Of a DNA stretch of 64,000 bases, positions 50,657-61,162 are shown in pieces. Position 1 is the stretch's first letter. Each line of letters starts with the position of its first letter. The translations under genes and the position numbers were made by a program. Under the pieces are notes generated by a model. The model had not been told where the DNA came from. It saw nothing but the letters and a program-made list of their open reading frames with translations, and searched no databases. Where the stretch lies: contig NZ_CP016428.1 of the NCBI RefSeq assembly GCF_001693385.1, positions 2,542,001 through 2,606,000 of the forward strand. The letters are read 5' to 3'. This DNA is from Bradyrhizobium icense (lineage in GTDB: Bacteria > Pseudomonadota > Alphaproteobacteria > Rhizobiales > Xanthobacteraceae).

Positions 50657-52411
50657 ATGAGCCAGCGCGACAACGACCTTCGTGTTCGCCCTGGTCGCAT
50701 TCGCGACTTCGGACGTAGCTCCTCGCGTCCGAAGAGCTTTGTCGGCCAGGTCATGCGGGCCGCAAAGAAGGCGGGGCATATCGGTGTCGGTTTTGGGCGC
50801 GGTAAAGGTGGAGCGAGCCAGTCGCACTTCGGACGAGGCCGGCGTGCCGCGCTCTCACTGTCGCTCGGCTCGACCTCGCGGCGTGTAGTAATGAAGGCGC
50901 GGGTGGTCCGTCACCACGGTACCCGCTTTCGCTCGGCAACGATGCCAAAACATATGGCCTATCTGAAGCGGGAGGGCGTGACGCGGGACGGCGCTGACGC
51001 CCGGATGTTCGACGCGAGGTCGGATGCGGCGGATGAACGCGCCTTTGCCGAACGCTGCGAGGACGACCGGCATCATTTTCGATTTATCATTTCTCCGGAG
51101 GACGCCGCCGAACTCGGCGATCTTCGCGCCTTCACGCGCGAGCTCATGACCGACGTCGCTCGGGATCTCGGAACCAAACTGGACTGGATCGCGGTCGATC
51201 ACTGGAACACCGACAATCCGCATGTTCATGTCCTGATCCGCGGCCGCGCCGAGGACGGCCGGGATCTCGTGATCAGCCGGGATTACATCAGCCGCGGGTT
51301 TCGTGATCGCGCCGCCGAGCGCGTCACCCTCGAGCTCGGGCCGCGCAGCGAGCGGGACATCCAGTCCGCCCTTGAACGGGAGGTTGAGGCCGAGCGTTGG
51401 ACGAGCCTCGATCGGGCGCTGCGTATCGCCGCCGACGAGGGCGCTGGCGTAGCGGACCTTCGGCCCAATGCGTCAGGCGAAGACTCAAGCCTCCGCCGCC
51501 TAATGGTCGGCCGGGCAGCTAGGTTGGAACGTCTCGGCCTTGCCGATCAAGTTGCACCCGGCTGCTGGACGCTGAAGCCTGGTATCGAGGACAAGCTGCG
51601 TGACCTCTCGATACGCGGCGATGTCATCAAGACCATGCACCGGGCGATGAGCGTTGTTGGCCGCGAGCCGGATGTCTCCGGCTTTGCCTTGCACGGCGAG
51701 GAACCGGCAGATCCCGTGCTCGGCCGTTTGGTCGAGCGCGGGCTATATGACGAACTGAAAGGCTCGGCCTATGCGATCGTCGAGGGGATCGATGGACGAA
51801 CGCATCACATCCGGTTCACCGATATCGAAATGACCGGCGATGCTGCGCCTGGCGCGATCGTGGAGGCGAGGTCTTACGATGATGCGCAGGGCCGCAAGCG
51901 GCTGTCGCTCGCCAACCGATCGGATCTCAGTATTGAGGCTCAGGTCACCGCGCCGGGAGCGACCTGGATTGACCGGCAGTTACTTGCGCGAGATTCGATT
52001 GTGGCGAGCAGTGGTTTCGGATCCGAGGTGCGCGAAGCCATGGACCGCCGGCTTGACTATCTCGCAGGCGAGGGCCTTGCGCGCCGGCAGGGGACAAGGG
52101 TCATCTATGTCCGCGATCTCCTCAATACGCTAAGGCAGCGGGAGCTCGATGCTACGGTCGCAAAACTCTCGGCCGAAACGGGGTTGCCGCACACTCCTTC
52201 GTCGGAGGGCGAACGCATCATGGGCGTCTATCGTCAGCGCGTAACGCTGGCGTCAGGCCGGTTTGCCATGATTGACGACGGACTTGGATTCCAACTCGTG
52301 CCCTGGCGGCCGGCCCTTGAGCAGCATCTCGATCGACAGGTATCCGGCGTCGCGGCGAGTGGAGGGGGCGTGAACTGGAGCTTTGGAAGGAAAATTAGCC
52401 TGGGAATCTGA
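50657..52411 (+). CDS. VirD2/TraI-type relaxase (DUF3363)
   Basis: 584 aa. Candidate nicking Tyr in HMAYLKREG (Tyr102) and the metal-binding motif DHWNTDNPHVHVLIRG (181-196) are typical of the rhizobial RlxS/TraI relaxases; the remaining two-thirds is DUF3363. It cuts oriT and pilots the strand into the recipient. Overlaps the small upstream ORF. Intact. Confidence 0.93.
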   Translation: MSQRDNDLRVRPGRIRDFGRSSSRPKSFVGQVMRAAKKAGHIGVGFGRGKGGASQSHFGRGRRAALSLSLGSTSRRVVMKARVVRHHGTRFRSATMPKHMAYLKREGVTRDGADARMFDARSDAADERAFAERCEDDRHHFRFIISPEDAAELGDLRAFTRELMTDVARDLGTKLDWIAVDHWNTDNPHVHVLIRGRAEDGRDLVISRDYISRGFRDRAAERVTLELGPRSERDIQSALEREVEAERWTSLDRALRIAADEGAGVADLRPNASGEDSSLRRLMVGRAARLERLGLADQVAPGCWTLKPGIEDKLRDLSIRGDVIKTMHRAMSVVGREPDVSGFALHGEEPADPVLGRLVERGLYDELKGSAYAIVEGIDGRTHHIRFTDIEMTGDAAPGAIVEARSYDDAQGRKRLSLANRSDLSIEAQVTAPGATWIDRQLLARDSIVASSGFGSEVREAMDRRLDYLAGEGLARRQGTRVIYVRDLLNTLRQRELDATVAKLSAETGLPHTPSSEGERIMGVYRQRVTLASGRFAMIDDGLGFQLVPWRPALEQHLDRQVSGVAASGGGVNWSFGRKISLGI

Positions 52412-52626
52412 TTGGCGGACTGCCGGCACTTCCGCGCCAAGTCGCACGTCGCGCCGGCCGCCAGGTCCAATGCAATCTCGATCGGCCTTCTTGTACGCCG
52501 ATCTATCCGAACGCACGACGGTTGCGATTGAGCGGTTGCTCGGGGACCGCGAGTAGCCCCTCTTGTTCAGCGCGCCGCTGCTTCAGACGCGCACTGCAGG
52601 AAATCAGGCTTTCAGAAGGTCCAACC

Positions 52627-53205
52627 ATGAAGCCCAGAATTGGTATCTACCTCTCGGAGCAGATGGCCGCGCGGCTGGCGGCAGCCGCGAAACGTCCTGG
52701 CGCCAGCAAGTCGGCGCTCGTTGAGGCAGCCCTTGTTCAGTTCTTCGGTTCGGAAGACGATAGCGATAATCTCCCGGTAGATCGCCGCCTTTCGCTTATG
52801 AGCCGCCAACTCGAACAGCTCGATCGGGATCTTAGGGTCGTCAACGAGAGTGTCGCGCTTCAGGCTAGATACCAGCTTGCGGTGACGCCGCCGCTACCGG
52901 CAGCAGCTCTGCGGGCCGCGTGTGCGCTAGGGTCGGAGCGGTTCGATGAATTTGCCACACAGGTTTGGCGGCGCGTTCAGTCGGGGACGTCGCTCGTGCA
53001 TGAGACGGTGGATCGGCTGTGCCACCAGAGAGATACTCTCGCTGACGGTTTTGGGAAGGGAGTGGCAAAGACCTCCTCGCCACTTCACGAGCCGGACCAC
53101 TGCACGTCAAACTCGGTTGGCATCGACGTAGAGCACTCCACTGCCGTCCGGGAGGGCGGCAGCCTGTTCAACTTTCCAGGGAAGGCGGGACTGCCTCTGC
53201 ACTAA
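52627..53205 (+). CDS. CopG-type regulator with chimeric C-terminus
   Basis: 192 aa; GAAGGTCCAACC before the ATG at 52627. MKPRIGIYLSEQMAARLAAAAKR is the ribbon-helix-helix, and PGASKSALVEAAL and LRRLA-type helices follow. From residue ~140 the sequence (SSPLHEPDHCTSN...) no longer resembles the family and reads into the inserted MFS segment. CopG proteins regulate transfer genes; in related ICEs traG follows immediately. Probably still functional at the DNA-binding end. Confidence 0.85.
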   Translation: MKPRIGIYLSEQMAARLAAAAKRPGASKSALVEAALVQFFGSEDDSDNLPVDRRLSLMSRQLEQLDRDLRVVNESVALQARYQLAVTPPLPAAALRAACALGSERFDEFATQVWRRVQSGTSLVHETVDRLCHQRDTLADGFGKGVAKTSSPLHEPDHCTSNSVGIDVEHSTAVREGGSLFNFPGKAGLPLH

Positions 53206-53305
53206 TCCTATCGCGAAGCAGACAATTGCTCACGAAGAATCGGTCGAACATCCGGTACGGTCTCGACCGTCCAGCCGTGCGACTCGGCGCTGGCGTGTCG
53301 GCGAT

Positions 53306-54715
53306 TTGACAGAAAACTGGCACCTGATTCTGCGGGTGTTCCTGCCGTTCGTTGCCGCTTATTATCTCTCATTTCTATTCCGAACTATCAATGCAACGGT
53401 CGCCGGCTCTTTGACATCCGAATTTGGCCTCAGCGCTGGCGATCTTGGTCTACTGACGTCTGTTTACTACCTGACTTTTGCGGCTGCCCAGATCCCGATC
53501 GGCATCTTGTTGGACCGATATGGTCCGGGACGGATCCAAAGTGGCGTGATGATTGCCGCAGCTCTGGGCGCGGCGCTATTTGCCATCTCAGACAATTTTT
53601 GGATGCTCTTCATCGGTCGAGCGCTTATCGGCCTCGGTGTCGCTGCGTCATTGACCGCCGGCTTGAAAGCCCTCGTGCTCTGGTTTCCCGGCGAACGTAT
53701 CCCGTTGCTCAACGGCTTGATGATCATGTTGGGGGCCTTGGGCGCAATGTCGGCAACTTTGCCTGCGGAGTTCCTGCTGGTTTGGGCGGGTTGGCGAGCA
53801 TTGTTCGCGCTGCTCGCGATTGTCTCGGCCGGATGCGCTCTTGTCATCTATCTTGCTATCCCAGAGGTGCCAGCACCTATATCGGTGGCAGGCGGACCAA
53901 ATAGTCTAAGGATGGTTTATGCCGACCCACGCTTCTGGCGCCTGGCTCCGCTTTCGGCCGCCTGTATCGGGACGGCATGGGCGTTGCAGGGACTGTGGGC
54001 GGCGCCATGGCTCAGCGATGTCGAGCGTCTCGACCGCTCGGGACTACTCTGGCATTTGCTCATTATGGCAATCGCATTGAGTTTGGGCGGGCTTCTCTGG
54101 GGCGTTGTGGTCGATCGGGCGCGCCGACTTGGTGTCGGGCTGCGGGCGCTGATGGGCCTTGTCGCCACGATGTTCATCGTGGCTCAGCTGGCATTGATCC
54201 TGCGATGGCCGCTCCCGTCGTATGTCCCGTGGATGTTCGTGGCGGCAGTCGGTGCTGGAACTGTCCTCAGTTACGCGATCCTGGCCGAGTATTTTCCGAA
54301 GGAACTGGCGGGCAGGGCCAATGCGGCTCTGAACCTCTTCCACATCGCTAGCGCGTTTGTCGTGCAATATATGACGGGGCTAGTAGTTCAGCTCTGGGCT
54401 CCCATAGATGGGCACTACCCTGAAGTCGCTTACCAAGCAGCGTTTGCTTTCAACGTGGGGCTTCAGATCGTGGCTGGCATCTGGTTTGCCGCACCAATCT
54501 GTTCGCCGGGGTATCCGAAAATACTCGCAGCCTGCAAGTTGGCTTGTCTGCGGATTACGGAGTCGCTCGATATTCCATGCCATGTCCGCAACCAGAATAC
54601 TTTGGGGCCAGATCGCCTGCGTCTTAACCGTCGTGCTCATCACGATGTGGGCCGCGACGCAATGGACGGCCTGGCGTCTCGGCTATCAGCCGCAACTCGG
54701 ACACCCCTGGTTTGA
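53306..54715 (+). CDS. MFS transporter inserted between copG and traG
   Basis: 469 aa from a TTG. Twelve hydrophobic segments with the A-motif loops (GILLDRYGPGRIQSG after TM2) identify a major facilitator. The substrate is unknown. After residue ~395 the frame (PICSPGYPKILAACKL...) runs into traG DNA in another frame, so its natural C-terminus was lost at the insertion junction near 54500-54580. A passenger gene, not part of conjugation. Confidence 0.85.
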   Translation: MTENWHLILRVFLPFVAAYYLSFLFRTINATVAGSLTSEFGLSAGDLGLLTSVYYLTFAAAQIPIGILLDRYGPGRIQSGVMIAAALGAALFAISDNFWMLFIGRALIGLGVAASLTAGLKALVLWFPGERIPLLNGLMIMLGALGAMSATLPAEFLLVWAGWRALFALLAIVSAGCALVIYLAIPEVPAPISVAGGPNSLRMVYADPRFWRLAPLSAACIGTAWALQGLWAAPWLSDVERLDRSGLLWHLLIMAIALSLGGLLWGVVVDRARRLGVGLRALMGLVATMFIVAQLALILRWPLPSYVPWMFVAAVGAGTVLSYAILAEYFPKELAGRANAALNLFHIASAFVVQYMTGLVVQLWAPIDGHYPEVAYQAAFAFNVGLQIVAGIWFAAPICSPGYPKILAACKLACLRITESLDIPCHVRNQNTLGPDRLRLNRRAHHDVGRDAMDGLASRLSAATRTPLV

Positions 54716-56585
54716 GCTCGCGCCGGGCATTCCCATCTACCTGCCTCCGGCCTTCTTCTGGTGGTGGTATGCCTACGATGCCTACGCACCTGAAGTGTTC
54801 GTTGAAGGGGCATGCGTAGCTGCGTCCGGCGGGATCATCTCGATTATAGTCGCTTTCGCGATGTCGGTGTGGCGGGCTCGGGAGGCGGAGACGGCGGCCA
54901 CATATGGTTCTGCACGTTGGGCCAGCCAGCTTGAGATTCGAAGTGCCGGCCTTGCCGGGGCAGATGGCGTGATCCTCGGGAGGTTCGAGGGACTTTATCT
55001 GCGGCACGATGGACCTGAGCATGTGCTGTGCTTCGCCCCCACCAGATCCGGAAAGGGCGTCGGACTTGTTGTCCCGACCCTCCTGACCTGGCCGGGGAGT
55101 GCCATCGTCCACGACATCAAGGGTGAGAACTGGACCTTGACGTCCGGCTTTCGGGCCCGGCACGGCCGGGTGCTGTTGTTTGATCCGACCAATTCAGAGA
55201 GCGCAGCGTACAACCCTCTCCTGGAAGTGAGGCGAGGGGAGTGGGAGGTTCGTGACGTGCAAAATGTGGCCGACGTGCTGGTCGATCCCGAGGGCTCGCT
55301 GGAACGGCGCAATCACTGGGAGAAGACGAGCCACGCGCTACTGGTCGGAGCCATCCTTCACGTCCTCTATGCGGAGCAGGACAAGACGCTCGCCGGTGTT
55401 GCGAGTTTCCTGTCCGATCCGAAACGGCCAATCGAAACCACGCTTCGCGCGATGATGACCACGCGGCACCTTGGCGAAGCCGGGACACACCCGGTGATCG
55501 CTTCCGCGGCGAGGGAGCTGCTGAACAAAAGCGAAAACGAACGATCCGGCGTATTGTCGACCGCGATGTCGTTCCTCGGCCTTTACCGCGATCCGGTTGT
55601 CGCGCAAGTGACCCGCCAATGCGACTGGCGCATCCGGGATCTCGTTGAAGACGATCGGCCGACCACACTCTATTTCGTGGTGCCTCCATCGGACATCAGC
55701 CGCACCAAGCCGCTGGTGCGGCTGATCCTCAACCAGATCGGCCGCCGCTTGACCGAGGACCTCCAGGCCAAGGGCCGCCGACACCGGTTGCTGTTTATGC
55801 TCGACGAGTTTCCGGCGCTCGGAAGGCTTGATTTCTTCGAGTCGGCGCTTGCCTTCATGGCGGGCTACGGCCTCAAGAGTTTTCTCATCGCGCAGTCGCT
55901 CAATCAGATCGAGAAGGCGTATGGGCCGAACAACGCCATCCTCGACAATTGCCACGTGCGCGTTTCCTTTGCGACCAATGACGAACGTACCGCCAAGCGG
56001 GTTTCGGACGCGCTTGGCACTGCCACCGAGTTGCGCGCGATGAAGAACTATGCCGGCCACAGGCTTAGCCCTTGGCTTGGCCATCTCATGGTCTCGCGGC
56101 AGGAGACCGCGCGCCCGTTATTGACGCCAGGCGAGGTGATGCAGCTTCCACCAGAGGACGAGCTCGTGCTGGTTTCCGGCGTGCCACCGATCCGCGCCAA
56201 AAAGGCGAGGTATTTTGAGGATCGTCGTCTCGCCGAGCGCGTGCTACCGCCGCCGGAACCAAGCACTTTCGGACCCGAGCGTAGTGCGGCGACGGACGAT
56301 TGGAGCCAATTGCCATCCACGTTGAATACCAATGCGTTTAGACCGGAAACCGTTTTGGGCATTCGGCCATCTGTCGATGATCCCACAAATTCTGGCATTC
56401 GGCGTGAGCCGGAGCTTCCCAAGCATGAAGACATCGCACCGAAGGCCTCACCGTCTCCGCCCGAGTTCGACTTCACGGAAGACGAAGGGGACGGCGACGC
56501 CATAAGGGCTCGCGTGTTGCGCACGAACGTTCCCGGTCTCGCGCGCCAAGCTGCGATGGATCCTGGCGATGGCCTCAAGCTTTAG
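54582..56585 (+). CDS. traG: TraG/VirD4 type IV coupling protein
   Basis: 667 aa from ATG 54582; the frame from 54408 is in MFS DNA. Two N-terminal membrane segments (8-24; 78-95), Walker A FAPTRSGKGVGLVVPTLL (151-168), Walker B LLFMLDEFPALGRL and the TraG signature KGENWTLTSG. It is the ATPase that hands relaxosome DNA to the T4SS. The ribosome-binding site of the original gene may have been lost to the MFS insertion, so translation could be weak. Confidence 0.93.
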   Translation: MSATRILWGQIACVLTVVLITMWAATQWTAWRLGYQPQLGHPWFELAPGIPIYLPPAFFWWWYAYDAYAPEVFVEGACVAASGGIISIIVAFAMSVWRAREAETAATYGSARWASQLEIRSAGLAGADGVILGRFEGLYLRHDGPEHVLCFAPTRSGKGVGLVVPTLLTWPGSAIVHDIKGENWTLTSGFRARHGRVLLFDPTNSESAAYNPLLEVRRGEWEVRDVQNVADVLVDPEGSLERRNHWEKTSHALLVGAILHVLYAEQDKTLAGVASFLSDPKRPIETTLRAMMTTRHLGEAGTHPVIASAARELLNKSENERSGVLSTAMSFLGLYRDPVVAQVTRQCDWRIRDLVEDDRPTTLYFVVPPSDISRTKPLVRLILNQIGRRLTEDLQAKGRRHRLLFMLDEFPALGRLDFFESALAFMAGYGLKSFLIAQSLNQIEKAYGPNNAILDNCHVRVSFATNDERTAKRVSDALGTATELRAMKNYAGHRLSPWLGHLMVSRQETARPLLTPGEVMQLPPEDELVLVSGVPPIRAKKARYFEDRRLAERVLPPPEPSTFGPERSAATDDWSQLPSTLNTNAFRPETVLGIRPSVDDPTNSGIRREPELPKHEDIAPKASPSPPEFDFTEDEGDGDAIRARVLRTNVPGLARQAAMDPGDGLKL

Positions 56586-56591
56586 GGAGAA

Positions 56592-57029
56592 ATGATGCGA
56601 ACCAAGCACACGTTTCGTTTGCCTCCTGACCTTGCGGGCCGGCTCGCCGATCATGCCAACCGCAAGCGAGTACCTCAGGCGCTCATCGTCGAAACTGCGC
56701 TGGCCTCATTCCTGTCGCCGGATAATTCGGAGCGGATGGAAGCTGCGCTCGGCCGTCGGCTTGACCGGCTGGCCCGGCACGTCGAGCGGCTGGAGCGTCA
56801 CATCACCATTTCAAATGAAGCGCTGGCTTTGTTCGTGCGGTTCTGGCTGACGGCTACGCCGCCGCTCCCCGATACGGCGCAACCCGCCGCGCAGACCAAG
56901 GGCCGAGAACGGTATGAGGGTTTTGTCGAGGCACTCGGGCGGCGGCTGGCCAGAGGCCAGACATTGGCCCAGGAGATCTCGCTCGACATCAAGCCTTCGC
57001 AAGCGTCACCGATCGTTCCCGGTGAGTGA
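56592..57029 (+). CDS. CopG-type regulator, trb operon head
   Basis: 145 aa. KHTFRLPPDLAGRLADHANRK, QALIVETALASFLSPD form the ribbon-helix-helix; the rest is helical. Ends 132 bp before trbB. It starts 6 bp after traG. In other rhizobial ICEs the same small CopG protein precedes trbB and probably represses the T4SS operon. Confidence 0.88.
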   Translation: MMRTKHTFRLPPDLAGRLADHANRKRVPQALIVETALASFLSPDNSERMEAALGRRLDRLARHVERLERHITISNEALALFVRFWLTATPPLPDTAQPAAQTKGRERYEGFVEALGRRLARGQTLAQEISLDIKPSQASPIVPGE

Positions 57030-57161
57030 TCTCGCCGCCCGCTTCTTTTACTACGCCACGGCACGCCGCCTGATTTGAGCTTGTTGCGCCACTACGTAAC
57101 CTGCCTTTTCTACTGATCCCCGTCGCCGAGCCCTTTCGGCCCGGTGGCCCTGGGGGCAAGC

Positions 57162-58130
57162 GTGACAGTTCATTCCTTTCAGTCCGAGGCGGTATCGCGT
57201 GGCGCGCGCATGTTGCGCACCGCGCTTGGACCCGCGATAGCGGCCTGGCTCGAAGACGCTGGGATCGTCGAGGTCATGCTCAATCCCGATGGCCGGCTCT
57301 GGGTCGACCGGTTGGTGGGAGGCCTGGCGGATACCGGCGAGCGTCTCGCCGCAGCCGACGGCGAGCGCATCGTGCGGCTCGTTGCCCATCACGTCGGTGC
57401 TGAGGTTCATCCGGCAAGTCCCCGCGTCTCGGCCGAGTTGCCCGAGACGGGAGAGCGTTTTGAGGGGCTATTGCCACCAGTGGTGACTGCACCAGCCTTC
57501 GCCATTCGCAAGCCGGCGGTCGCCGTCTTCACGCTCGACGACTATGTCGCCGCCGGCATCCTGACAGCCGCTCAGGCTGAAGGGTTACGGAACGCTGTTC
57601 GAGAACGTCAAAATATCCTTGTGGCCGGCGGCACCTCGACCGGCAAGACCACACTGACCAATGCGCTCCTGGCCGAAGTCGCCAAGACGACCGATCGCGT
57701 GGTGCTGATCGAAGATACGCGGGAGCTTCAGTGTACGTCGAAAAATCTAGTGGCGTTGCGCACCAAGGACGGTGTCGCCTCGCTGTCCGACCTCGTGCGC
57801 TCCTCGCTCCGGCTACGTCCCGACCGGATTCCAATCGGCGAGGTGCGTGGCGCCGAGGCGCTCGATCTTCTCAAGGCCTGGGGCACCGGCCATCCCGGGG
57901 GCGTCGGCACCATTCATGCCGGCACCGCACTCGGCGCGCTTCGTCGTCTCGAACAACTCATCCAGGAAGCCGTCATCACCGTGCCGCGGGCGCTGATCGC
58001 GGAGACCATCGATGTGATTGCCGTTCTCTCCGGCCGCGGTGCGGATCGACGGCTGGCAGAACTCGTGCGCGTCAAGGGCCTCACGCCGAACGGCGATTAC
58101 CTCATCCAAGTAGCAGGAGACTACTCATGA
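57162..58130 (+). CDS. trbB: TrbB conjugal transfer ATPase (VirB11-type)
   Basis: 322 aa from GTG 57162 (a GTG at 57144 is also possible). Walker [10 protein letters not shown] (156-164), [17 protein letters not shown] and [12 protein letters not shown] are the secretion-ATPase signatures. Hexameric cytoplasmic ATPase of the T4SS. Overlaps trbC by ATGA. Confidence 0.95.
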   Translation: MTVHSFQSEAVSRGARMLRTALGPAIAAWLEDAGIVEVMLNPDGRLWVDRLVGGLADTGERLAAADGERIVRLVAHHVGAEVHPASPRVSAELPETGERFEGLLPPVVTAPAFAIRKPAVAVFTLDDYVAAGILTAAQAEGLRNAVRERQNILVAGGTSTGKTTLTNALLAEVAKTTDRVVLIEDTRELQCTSKNLVALRTKDGVASLSDLVRSSLRLRPDRIPIGEVRGAEALDLLKAWGTGHPGGVGTIHAGTALGALRRLEQLIQEAVITVPRALIAETIDVIAVLSGRGADRRLAELVRVKGLTPNGDYLIQVAGDYS

Positions 58131-58450
58131 AAGGCGTCACATTGAGACACACGGTGACAGCCGCTGCCGTAGCTCTCAGCTCTGGAGGGATATCGCGTGC
58201 TGCATATGCGGCGGGCTCTAACATGCCGTGGGAGCAGCCGCTCAACCAGATCCTGCAGTCGGTCGAAGGGCCGGTCGCCAAGATTCTGGCCGTGATCATC
58301 ATCATCGTCACGGGCCTTACGCTCGCCTTCGGCGACACCTCCGGCGGTTTTCGGCGCCTGATCCAGATCGTGTTCGGTCTGTCGATCGCCTTCGCGGCAT
58401 CGAGCTTCTTCCTGGCATTTTTCTCATTCGGCGGCGGAGTGCTGATCTGA
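58127..58450 (+). CDS. trbC: TrbC pilin precursor (VirB2-type)
   Basis: 107 aa with a signal peptide ending near AYAAGS, and two hydrophobic segments (KILAVIIIIVTGLTLAF; FGLSIAFAASSFFLAFF). Substrate for TraF cleavage and cyclisation. Overlaps trbB and trbD. Confidence 0.92.
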   Translation: MKGVTLRHTVTAAAVALSSGGISRAAYAAGSNMPWEQPLNQILQSVEGPVAKILAVIIIIVTGLTLAFGDTSGGFRRLIQIVFGLSIAFAASSFFLAFFSFGGGVLI

Positions 58451-58713
58451 TGGACGGGCCGGTTGAAGGTTTTGCAGTTCCGGTGCATCGCGCGCTGACC
58501 GAACCGATCCTGCTCGGCGGCGCGTCGCGGGCAATCGCCATCCTCAACGGCACCGTGGCCGCGGCGCTTGGTCTCGGCCTGCGGCTTTGGATTGCCGGTC
58601 TTCTGCTCTGGGCGATCGGTCATGCCGCCGCCGTCTGGGCCGCGAAACGCGATCCGCTCTTTGTCGAGACCGCAAGACGCCATCTGCGCATCCCAACCCA
58701 TCTGAATGTGTGA
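58450..58713 (+). CDS. trbD: TrbD (VirB3-type) inner-membrane protein
   Basis: 87 aa; PVHRALTEPILLGGASRAIAILNG is the VirB3 signature, with two membrane segments. The start overlaps the trbC stop by one base. Small inner-membrane component next to the VirB4 ATPase. Confidence 0.92.
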   Translation: MDGPVEGFAVPVHRALTEPILLGGASRAIAILNGTVAAALGLGLRLWIAGLLLWAIGHAAAVWAAKRDPLFVETARRHLRIPTHLNV

Positions 58714-58720
58714 GCAAATA

Positions 58721-61162
58721 ATGATGAACCTTGCCGAATACCGCCGTTCCACCACGCGTCTTGCGGATTTCCTGCCATGGGCCGCACTGGTCGACGAAGG
58801 CATCGTCCTCAACAAGGACGGATCCTTCCAGAGGACCGCGCGCTTTCGCGGGCCCGATCTTGATTCCTCCGTTCCAGCAGAACTTGTTGCGGTTGCCGGC
58901 CGGCTCAACAACGCACTGCGCCGCCTCGGATCCGGCTGGGCGGTGTTTGTAGAGGCGCAGAGGTACTCATCAAACGCCTATCCGCCGAGCAGTTGCCCGG
59001 ATGTGGCATCGGCCCTGGTCGATGCCGAGCGCCGGGCGCAATTCGAGGAAGAGGGAGCTCACTACGAGTCAGCCTATTTCCTCACCTTCCTGTATCTGCC
59101 GCCGGCGGAGGATGCGGCGCGCGCCGAACGCTTCCTGTACGAGGGACGGGAGCGCGGGGAGGCTGCCGGCGCCCACGAAGCGTTGCGCGGCTTTGTCGAC
59201 CGAACCGACCGCGTGCTGCAACTGGTCGAAGGGTTTATGCCGGAGTGCCGATGGCTCGATGACGGCGAGACCCTGACGTACCTGCATGCTTGCGTCTCGA
59301 CCAAGATACATCGCGTCCGCGTTCCCGAGATTCCCATGTATCTCGATGCGCTGTTGGCGGACGAGCCCCTGACGGGTGGGCTCGAGCCGATGCTGGGCGA
59401 CCAACACCTGCGGGTGCTAACGATTGTTGGTTTCCCGACCGCGACGACGCCCGGAATCCTTGACGATCTCAATCGGTTGGCCTTCCCCTATCGTTGGTCG
59501 ACCCGGGCGATCATGCTCGACAAGGGAGACGCGACGAAGCTCCTGACCAGGATCAGGCGGCAGTGGTTCGCCAAGCGGAAATCGGTCGCCGCGATCCTCA
59601 AGGAGGTGATGACCAACGAGACCTCGTCTCTCATCGACACCGACGCCAACAACAAGGCGATCGACGCCGATGCCGCGTTGCAGGAACTCGGCTCCGATCT
59701 GATCGGAGAGGCCTTCGTCACCGCCACGATCACGGTCTGGGATGAGAATCCGCGCAGCGCGGACGAACGGTTGCGCCTGGTCGAGAAGGTCATTCAGGGA
59801 CGCGACTTCACTTGCATGGTGGAGACCGTCAATGCCGTCGATGCCTGGCTGGGCTCGTTGCCCGGCCACGTCTATGCCAACGTCCGCCAGCCCCCGGTGT
59901 CGACTCTGAACATCGCCCATATGATCCCGTTGTCCGCGGTTTGGGCCGGGCCGGCGAGGGACGCGCACCTCGGCGCGCCGCCGCTGTTCTTTGCACGCAC
60001 GGAAGGATCCACGCCGTTTCGCTTTTCCCTCCACGTCGGGGACGTCGGGCACACGCTGGTGGTCGGTCCGACCGGAGCAGGCAAATCCGTACTGCTCGCG
60101 CTGATGGCGCTGCAGTTCCGTCGTTATGCTGCCTCCCAGGTTTTTGCCTTCGACTTCGGCGGATCGATCCGGGCAGCCGCCCTTGCCATGAAGGGCGATT
60201 GGCACGATCTCGGCGGCGCGCTGTCCAATGACGCGTCTGAGCCGGTCGCCCTGCAGCCGCTAGCCAGGATCGACGATGCGGCCGAGCGCGGCTGGGCGGC
60301 GGAATGGATCGCAGCCATTCTCGCAAGTGAAAGGATCGACATCACGCCTGAAGCCAAGGACCATGTTTGGTCGGCACTGTCGTCGCTGGCTTCGGCTCCC
60401 GTCGGCGAGCGCACGCTGACCGGTCTGTCCGTCCTGCTGCAGTCGCAGAGCCTGAAGCGGGCCCTTCAACCGTATTGCCTCGGTGGCCCCTTTGGGCGGC
60501 TGCTCGATGCCGAAGCGGAGCAGCTCGGTTCGGCTTCGATCCAGGTGTTCGAGACCGAAGGTTTGATCGGCACCGGAGCCGCACCGGCCTTGCTCGCCTA
60601 TCTCTTCCACCGGATCGAAGGCCAGCTCGACGGAAGGCCGACGCTGCTCATCATCGATGAAGGGTGGCTTGCGCTCGATGACGAAGGGTTTGCCGGCCAG
60701 ATCCGTGAATGGCTGAAGACATTGCGGAAGAAGAATGCTTCCGTCCTCTTTGCCACCCAGTCGCTCTCGGATGTCGACGGGTCCGCGATTGCGCCTGCTA
60801 TCATCGAGAGCTGCCCGACGCGGCTGTTCCTGCCGAACGAGCGCGCGATAGAGCCGCAGATCTCGGCGATCTATCGGCGCTTCGGTCTCAACGACCGGCA
60901 GATCGAGATCCTCGCGCGCGCCACGCCCAAGCGTGACTACTACTGTCAGTCCCGGCGCGGCAATCGCCTGTTCGAGCTGGGTCTCGAAGAGTTCGCGTTC
61001 GCCTTCACCGCGGCTTCATCAAAGTCCGATCAGGCAATGATCGAGCGCGTGCTGGCCGAACATGGCCGCGATGGTTTTGTCACCGGATGGCTCGCCGCGC
61101 GTGGGCTGGGCTGGGCCGCTGATCTCGTTCCCGGTCTCATCAAGCAGGAAGGCTTGTCATGA
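58721..61162 (+). CDS. trbE: TrbE conjugal transfer ATPase (VirB4-type)
   Basis: 813 aa from the ATG at 58721 (MMNLAEYRR). Walker A VGPTGAGKSVLLALMALQF (~448-466), Walker B TLLIIDEGW (~638-646), and CagE-type N-terminal domain. The largest T4SS ATPase, energises pilus assembly. Overlaps trbJ by ATGA. Confidence 0.95.
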   Translation: MMNLAEYRRSTTRLADFLPWAALVDEGIVLNKDGSFQRTARFRGPDLDSSVPAELVAVAGRLNNALRRLGSGWAVFVEAQRYSSNAYPPSSCPDVASALVDAERRAQFEEEGAHYESAYFLTFLYLPPAEDAARAERFLYEGRERGEAAGAHEALRGFVDRTDRVLQLVEGFMPECRWLDDGETLTYLHACVSTKIHRVRVPEIPMYLDALLADEPLTGGLEPMLGDQHLRVLTIVGFPTATTPGILDDLNRLAFPYRWSTRAIMLDKGDATKLLTRIRRQWFAKRKSVAAILKEVMTNETSSLIDTDANNKAIDADAALQELGSDLIGEAFVTATITVWDENPRSADERLRLVEKVIQGRDFTCMVETVNAVDAWLGSLPGHVYANVRQPPVSTLNIAHMIPLSAVWAGPARDAHLGAPPLFFARTEGSTPFRFSLHVGDVGHTLVVGPTGAGKSVLLALMALQFRRYAASQVFAFDFGGSIRAAALAMKGDWHDLGGALSNDASEPVALQPLARIDDAAERGWAAEWIAAILASERIDITPEAKDHVWSALSSLASAPVGERTLTGLSVLLQSQSLKRALQPYCLGGPFGRLLDAEAEQLGSASIQVFETEGLIGTGAAPALLAYLFHRIEGQLDGRPTLLIIDEGWLALDDEGFAGQIREWLKTLRKKNASVLFATQSLSDVDGSAIAPAIIESCPTRLFLPNERAIEPQISAIYRRFGLNDRQIEILARATPKRDYYCQSRRGNRLFELGLEEFAFAFTAASSKSDQAMIERVLAEHGRDGFVTGWLAARGLGWAADLVPGLIKQEGLS

